Positions 14,824 through 16,539 of a stretch of 16,539 nucleotides of DNA are shown here, piece by piece. How positions within the stretch are numbered: the first letter of the stretch is position 1; every line of letters begins with the position of its first letter. The notes beneath the pieces are model-generated. The model saw only the letters and a list, made by a program, of their open reading frames with translations. It was not told the DNA's origin and searched no databases. Position numbers and translations under genes: made by a program. The stretch comes from Halanaerobiaceae bacterium (GTDB lineage Bacteria > Bacillota > Halanaerobiia > Halanaerobiales > Halarsenatibacteraceae), in the NCBI GenBank assembly GCA_003554685.1, contig PWHA01000176.1:1-16539 (forward strand). Reading direction: 5' to 3'.

Positions 14824-15575
14824 TGTAGAATCTTCTCCATAATTTCAGCCACTGCTTTTCGGGCCGGGGTATCTACCGGCAGCTCCAGCATCGACTTCTG
14901 GTTAAGATTATAATCCAGAACATTATCATCTTCTGGAATTCTTCCGGCCAGTTCAAGATCAAGCTTATCAATCTCTTCCTGAAGCTTGGGGTGAAGCTCT
15001 TCCCGGCGGGCCCTATTTAAGATTAGATGGGTGCTGCCTACAAAAATTTCCAGTTCGTTGACCAGCTGGAGGATCCTCCCGGCAGCTCTAATTCCGATGG
15101 GATTCTCATCACTAACCAGCAGCAGATCATCGATATCCCGGGTAGTCCGACGAGAGATATGCTCCATGCCGGCTTCATTATCCAGCACCGCAAAATCATA
15201 GTTTGGCATTAATTCGTCCATGTAGGAACGTAAAATATCATTAACCGAGCAGTAACAGCCCGGACCTTCAGTCCGACCCATGACCATCAAGTCGAAACTG
15301 TTCTTTTCAATCAGGGCCGTCTGAACCTGATACTCAATATGGCGGCGCTTGCTCATGCCCGCCGGCATATTCTTGCGATCTCTAGTTTCAGCCAGGATAT
15401 CTCCCAGGGTAACCGGTACTTCAACCCCCAGATTTTCATTTAAATTGGCATTTGGATCAGCATCTACTGCCAGTATGGGAATTCTCTCCCGGCGAATTAA
15501 ATCAGCAATTACCAGAGAAGCAACCGTGGTTTTGCCGGTTCCTCCTTTACCAGCAACTGCGAAGGTATATGGCAT
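14820..15575 (-). CDS. cooC: CooC/AcsF-type maturation ATPase of CODH/ACS
   Basis: A 251-residue MinD-like P-loop ATPase. Seen: deviant Walker A GKGGTGKTT (9-17), VDADPNANL (37-45), the CxC pair C107 and C109 in GPGCYCSVN that CooC proteins use to bind a metal at the dimer interface, Walker-B-like FAVLDNEAGMEH (128-139), and ILNRARRE in the base-recognition region. Known: CooC helps insert nickel into carbon monoxide dehydrogenase, and its close relative AcsF does so for acetyl-CoA synthase. Which of the two this is cannot be settled without the rest of the cluster; the position between acsC and acsD favours AcsF. The ATG has AGGAGGA a few bases upstream, and its TGA overlaps the start of the DUF166-like gene. 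Confidence 0.92.
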   Translation of the reverse strand: MPYTFAVAGKGGTGKTTVASLVIADLIRRERIPILAVDADPNANLNENLGVEVPVTLGDILAETRDRKNMPAGMSKRRHIEYQVQTALIEKNSFDLMVMGRTEGPGCYCSVNDILRSYMDELMPNYDFAVLDNEAGMEHISRRTTRDIDDLLLVSDENPIGIRAAGRILQLVNELEIFVGSTHLILNRARREELHPKLQEEIDKLDLELAGRIPEDDNVLDYNLNQKSMLELPVDTPARKAVAEIMEKILQ

Positions 15576-15614
15576 TTATTTTCCTCCTAGTCTCGTTGGC
15601 AAGTTATTCAGCAA

Positions 15615-15647
15615 ATCAGGTCACATCAGATTGATCCCTGACCTGAT
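15615..15647 (-). terminator. Intercistronic hairpin between acsC and cooC
   Basis: A nine-base perfect inverted repeat, ATCAGGTCA (15615-15623) with TGACCTGAT (15639-15647), 15-base loop with a further ATCA/TGAT pairing inside, lies in the 85-base gap. On the minus strand it is followed by TTTGCTG, too poor for a confident terminator. It could lower readthrough or mark a processing site, or be an operator. Confidence 0.45.
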
Positions 15648-15660
15648 CAGGTTATTGTTT

Positions 15661-16539
15661 TTACTGTCCTTCTCCCGGTGTGTAATCTCTCAGGAAGGCC
15701 GCTATTCCGGTGGCCTCTCTGGGTCCTACCACCACATCCCAGCCTGATTCTACTTCCAGAGAACCGCTCATAACAGCGATATAACCGGGGATTATTACTT
15801 CTTTGTGATTCAGCTTGTCCTCCAGTCCCGATTCCTTGAGAGCCTTGGCAGCTATTTCAGCATTAAGATTTTCTGAAGAATAGGCGGTCAGCACAGACTG
15901 TCCTTCAGTATCAACGGTCAGTATATAGGATGGAACCCTGCTGGATTCAACCTCAGAGGCTACTGTGAAGTAGGTCAGAGCAAAGTTGGTGGTTAGGAGA
16001 ACCGGGGCATTTTCATCCAGTTCCTCGCCCACTTCAAAGGCCTTGGCTTCAACCGTAGGTGGTACCCGGGGATCGGTGTAAATATTCTGTCGGAGCACAG
16101 TCAGAGGTAGAGCCTGCCAGGCTTTAGCATCTTCGATTAACACTATATCATTATATTTACAGGTATAGGTGGCAGCATCCATCAGCAGTTCCTGGGGGTC
16201 ATCTCCCTCTACCAGTGAAACAGTGGGATAACCAAGAGGACGGAAGTTATTTTTAAGTGCCTGACGGCGGAGCTGGGTCATCTCCTGGAGCGTTTCCAGC
16301 GGCTCTTCAGTTCCGGGATTAAGCAGAATATTTTCCACTCCTGCCTCTTTAATATCAGGGGTTAATTCAGCCAGCTCTTCCAGGCCCTCTCCCCTGACAG
16401 CCAGGGCAGCATCATTTTCAGCGGCCAGTTCAGCCATTTTTTCCCTGTTATCTGCCGTGGCAGCATAAATTAAGGGCCGCCTGTCGGCCAGATCTGAATT
16501 GTCAGCAAAGGCCTTTTTCACTGCTTCGGGATCCTCAGA
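15661..16539 (-). CDS. acsC: Corrinoid iron-sulfur protein, large subunit (partial, 5' end outside)
   Basis: The C-terminal 292 residues of AcsC/CdhE; the frame stays open to the window edge, where it reads SEDPEAVKKAFADN. A GTG at 16519-16521 is an internal valine codon, not a start. Full-length members have about 440-450 residues, so about 150 are missing, including the N-terminal 4Fe-4S motif, which cannot be checked. Seen: the end of the TIM barrel with PLIYAATADNREKM, GVENILLNPGT and FRPLGYPTVSL, then the C-terminal cobalamin-binding domain with LLTTNFALTYFTVASEVE, YILTVDTEGQSVLTA and GYIAVMSGSLEVESGWDVVVGP. It carries the cobamide that receives the methyl group from AcsE. cooC follows 85 bases later. 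Confidence 0.94.
   Translation of the reverse strand, partial: SEDPEAVKKAFADNSDLADRRPLIYAATADNREKMAELAAENDAALAVRGEGLEELAELTPDIKEAGVENILLNPGTEEPLETLQEMTQLRRQALKNNFRPLGYPTVSLVEGDDPQELLMDAATYTCKYNDIVLIEDAKAWQALPLTVLRQNIYTDPRVPPTVEAKAFEVGEELDENAPVLLTTNFALTYFTVASEVESSRVPSYILTVDTEGQSVLTAYSSENLNAEIAAKALKESGLEDKLNHKEVIIPGYIAVMSGSLEVESGWDVVVGPREATGIAAFLRDYTPGEGQ

Noticed and set aside
16519..16521. GTG as the start codon of acsC
   Set aside because: The frame stays open upstream to the edge and the protein would lack the N-terminal 150 residues of the family, so it is an internal valine.
1..16539. CRISPR arrays, insertion sequences, tRNA or rRNA genes, prophage or toxin-antitoxin genes
   Set aside because: No spaced repeats, transposase motifs, tRNA-like cloverleaf or ribosomal RNA sequence was recognised; the window looks like ordinary core metabolism.

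Overview
The window looks like a chromosomal piece of an anaerobic, low- to mid-GC Gram-positive bacterium of the Clostridia/Halanaerobiia kind that runs the Wood-Ljungdahl (acetyl-CoA) pathway. The reasons are a corrinoid iron-sulfur protein (CFeSP) gene cluster, strong GGAGG ribosome binding sites, a SAM-I (S-box) riboswitch of Firmicute type, and proteins visibly rich in Asp and Glu. That acidity would fit a halophile, but the sequence does not prove it and no species can be named from it.

Layout. 49-1686 (-): a stand-alone FMN-binding glutamate-synthase-domain protein with an N-terminal cysteine cluster and its own promoter. 1911-3476 (-): a two-gene ABC-2 type transporter (ATPase then permease, stop and start abutting). 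3647-4801 (+): a BaeRF-like (bacterial homologue of the eRF1/Pelota fold) protein with its own promoter and a strong terminator. 5033-6031 (+): a stand-alone homocysteine S-methyltransferase. 6026-8293 (-): a metY-metA methionine operon led by a SAM-I riboswitch with terminator. The metA gene carries an in-frame TAA but otherwise keeps every catalytic residue. 8767-11828 (-): RACo-type corrinoid activator, then a BioD-like P-loop/DRTGG protein. 12232-16539 (-): acsC (cut by the window edge), cooC/acsF, a DUF166-like gene, acsD and acsE.

How the genes work together. AcsE moves the methyl group of methyl-tetrahydrofolate to the cobalt of CFeSP (AcsC plus AcsD). CFeSP delivers it to acetyl-CoA synthase, whose gene is not in the window. 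CooC/AcsF is a nickel-enzyme maturation ATPase, and RACo re-reduces CFeSP that has slipped to the Co(II) state. The neighbouring methionine genes also handle methyl groups: MetA acetylates homoserine (Glu111 predicts acetyl-CoA use), MetY makes homocysteine from the product, and the methyltransferase would methylate it. Most of the window is thus one-carbon and methyl-transfer metabolism. Two members of unknown role, the DUF166-like protein and the DRTGG/P-loop protein, lie inside the Wood-Ljungdahl cluster and are the best candidates for new biology. Each longer gap within the cluster contains a clear inverted repeat.
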